From: Bacteroidota bacterium
GTDB taxonomy: Bacteria > Bacteroidota > Bacteroidia > Bacteroidales > Prolixibacteraceae
NCBI GenBank assembly: GCA_030691295.1
Contig: JAUYEQ010000627.1
Location: forward strand, 1 to 6,102
Reading direction: 5' to 3'
Length of the DNA: 6,102 nucleotides
The position numbers and the translations under genes were made by a program. The notes beneath the pieces are model-generated. The model was given only the letters and a program-made list of their open reading frames with translations, was not told the origin of the DNA and made no database searches. Shown one piece after another: positions 5,168 to 6,102 of this stretch. The stretch's first letter is position 1; each line of letters opens with the position of its first letter.

Positions 5168-6102
5168 ATGACTCCGTTTTTGCAGGCTGAAAATTTATCG
5201 AAACGATTTGGCGAACAGTTATTATTCGAAAATATTTCCTTCACCATATTTGAACACCAAAAAATTGCGCTTATCGCCCGAAATGGCACCGGGAAAACCA
5301 CGCTCATGGAATTGCTTGCCGGAAACGATACTCCGGAATCGGGACAAATAACCAGAACCAGCGATATCCGGGTTGCCTACCTCAAACAAATTCCTGAACT
5401 GGATGAAAATCTAACGGTTTTTGAGGCGGTATTCCAGTCGGGCAGTGAAATTGTGGAGACCATCCGAAACTTCGAACTGGCTTTGCGCCTGAATCACAAG
5501 GACGACATTACGAAATATACTGAGCTGATGGAACACCATCATGCGTGGGACTACGAAGTAAAAGTAAAACAGATACTTACACAACTAAAAATTACCGATT
5601 ACGACCAACCGATTTCAGAACTTTCAGGAGGACAAAAGAAACGCGTGGCACTGGCAAATGTGCTGATCAATGAACCCGATGTGCTGATGCTGGATGAGCC
5701 AACCAACCACCTCGACCTCGAAATGATTGAATGGCTGGAGAATTATCTGGAAAAGACGAAAATCACCCTGTTCATGGTTACGCACGACCGGTATTTTCTC
5801 GACCGCGTGTGCAACGAAATACTTGAAATGGAGGGCAATACGATTTACCGCCATCGCGGCAATTATTCCTATTTTCTGGAAAAAAGACAGGAACGCATGG
5901 AAGCGACGGCTGCCGGGGTGGATAAAGCCAGAAACCTGCTTCGCACCGAGTTGGAATGGTCGCGACGGATGCCACAGGCACGCGGAACAAAATCGAAATA
6001 CCGCATGGAACGTGTGGACGACCTTAAAATAAAGGCGTCGCAAAACCTGAATGAAAACAACATTGAACTGAGCATGAATTCGTCGCGGATCGGGAATAAA
6101 AT
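5168..6102 (+). CDS. uup: ABC-F family ATP-binding protein, Uup-like (3' partial)
   Basis: The first 311 residues are visible and the frame runs off the right edge; family members of this type are usually about 620-640 residues with two ATPase domains. The ATG at 5168 gives MTPFLQAENLSKRFG, a normal ABC-F N-terminus. The first ATPase domain is complete: Walker A ARNGTGKTT (37-45, Lys43), signature LSGGQ (152-156), Walker B LMLDEP (173-178) running into TNHLD, and the H-loop THDRYFLD (205-212, His206). The first Walker A position is Ala where Gly is canonical. From about residue 240 comes the interdomain linker, whose EWSRRMPQARGTKSKYR stretch (263-279) resembles the Uup-type linker. No transmembrane segment is present, as expected: ABC-F proteins are soluble and act on ribosomes; Uup has been linked to translation and to limiting transposon excision. 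The exact subfamily is less sure because the second domain and the C-terminal coiled coil are not in view. Confidence 0.94.
   Translation, partial: MTPFLQAENLSKRFGEQLLFENISFTIFEHQKIALIARNGTGKTTLMELLAGNDTPESGQITRTSDIRVAYLKQIPELDENLTVFEAVFQSGSEIVETIRNFELALRLNHKDDITKYTELMEHHHAWDYEVKVKQILTQLKITDYDQPISELSGGQKKRVALANVLINEPDVLMLDEPTNHLDLEMIEWLENYLEKTKITLFMVTHDRYFLDRVCNEILEMEGNTIYRHRGNYSYFLEKRQERMEATAAGVDKARNLLRTELEWSRRMPQARGTKSKYRMERVDDLKIKASQNLNENNIELSMNSSRIGNK

Noticed and set aside
5624..6043. 139-residue minus-strand frame opposite the ABC-F gene
   Set aside because: The plus strand carries the signature, Walker B and H-loop motifs of ABC-F over the same bases, so the antisense frame is a shadow.

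Overview
The window comes from a member of the Bacteroidota. Two proteins carry the C-terminal sorting domain of the type IX secretion system (T9SS), which is confined to that phylum and its close relatives. Several intergenic regions hold matches to the Bacteroidota promoter -7 element TAnnTTTG. Spacers are AT-rich and starts lack strong Shine-Dalgarno sequences. A clostridial-type 2[4Fe-4S] ferredoxin fits an anaerobic or facultative lifestyle, but this is only suggestive. I cannot place the organism below phylum level.

Layout, left to right. Bases 2-3448 (+) hold the last 1148 residues of a large secreted modular protein, cut by the left edge. It has three Calx-beta modules (the first partial), two Ig-like modules, a post-COAP-1-like module, four tandem bacterial Ig-like repeats and a T9SS sorting domain. 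A strong hairpin terminator follows at 3505-3544. Convergent to it, 3597-3956 (-) encodes a 119-residue protein that is little more than a signal peptide plus a T9SS sorting domain. Next on the minus strand is a 56-residue ferredoxin (4080-4250) with its own terminator and a likely promoter, then endonuclease III (nth, 4346-4996). A divergent promoter region of 171 bases (4997-5167) separates nth from a plus-strand ABC-F ATPase of Uup type (5168 to the right edge, truncated). No stretch longer than 300 bases lacks a gene, and I see no RNA gene, mobile element or CRISPR array.

The genes do not form an obvious pathway. The left part is cell-surface or secreted material exported by Sec then T9SS. 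The right part is conserved housekeeping: an electron carrier, base-excision repair, and a ribosome-associated or genome-stability ATPase. I found no convincing undescribed system. The items most worth a second look are the almost cargo-free T9SS protein, the post-COAP-1-like module bracketed by the only two cysteines of the large protein, and short direct repeats in the nth/ABC-F spacer.
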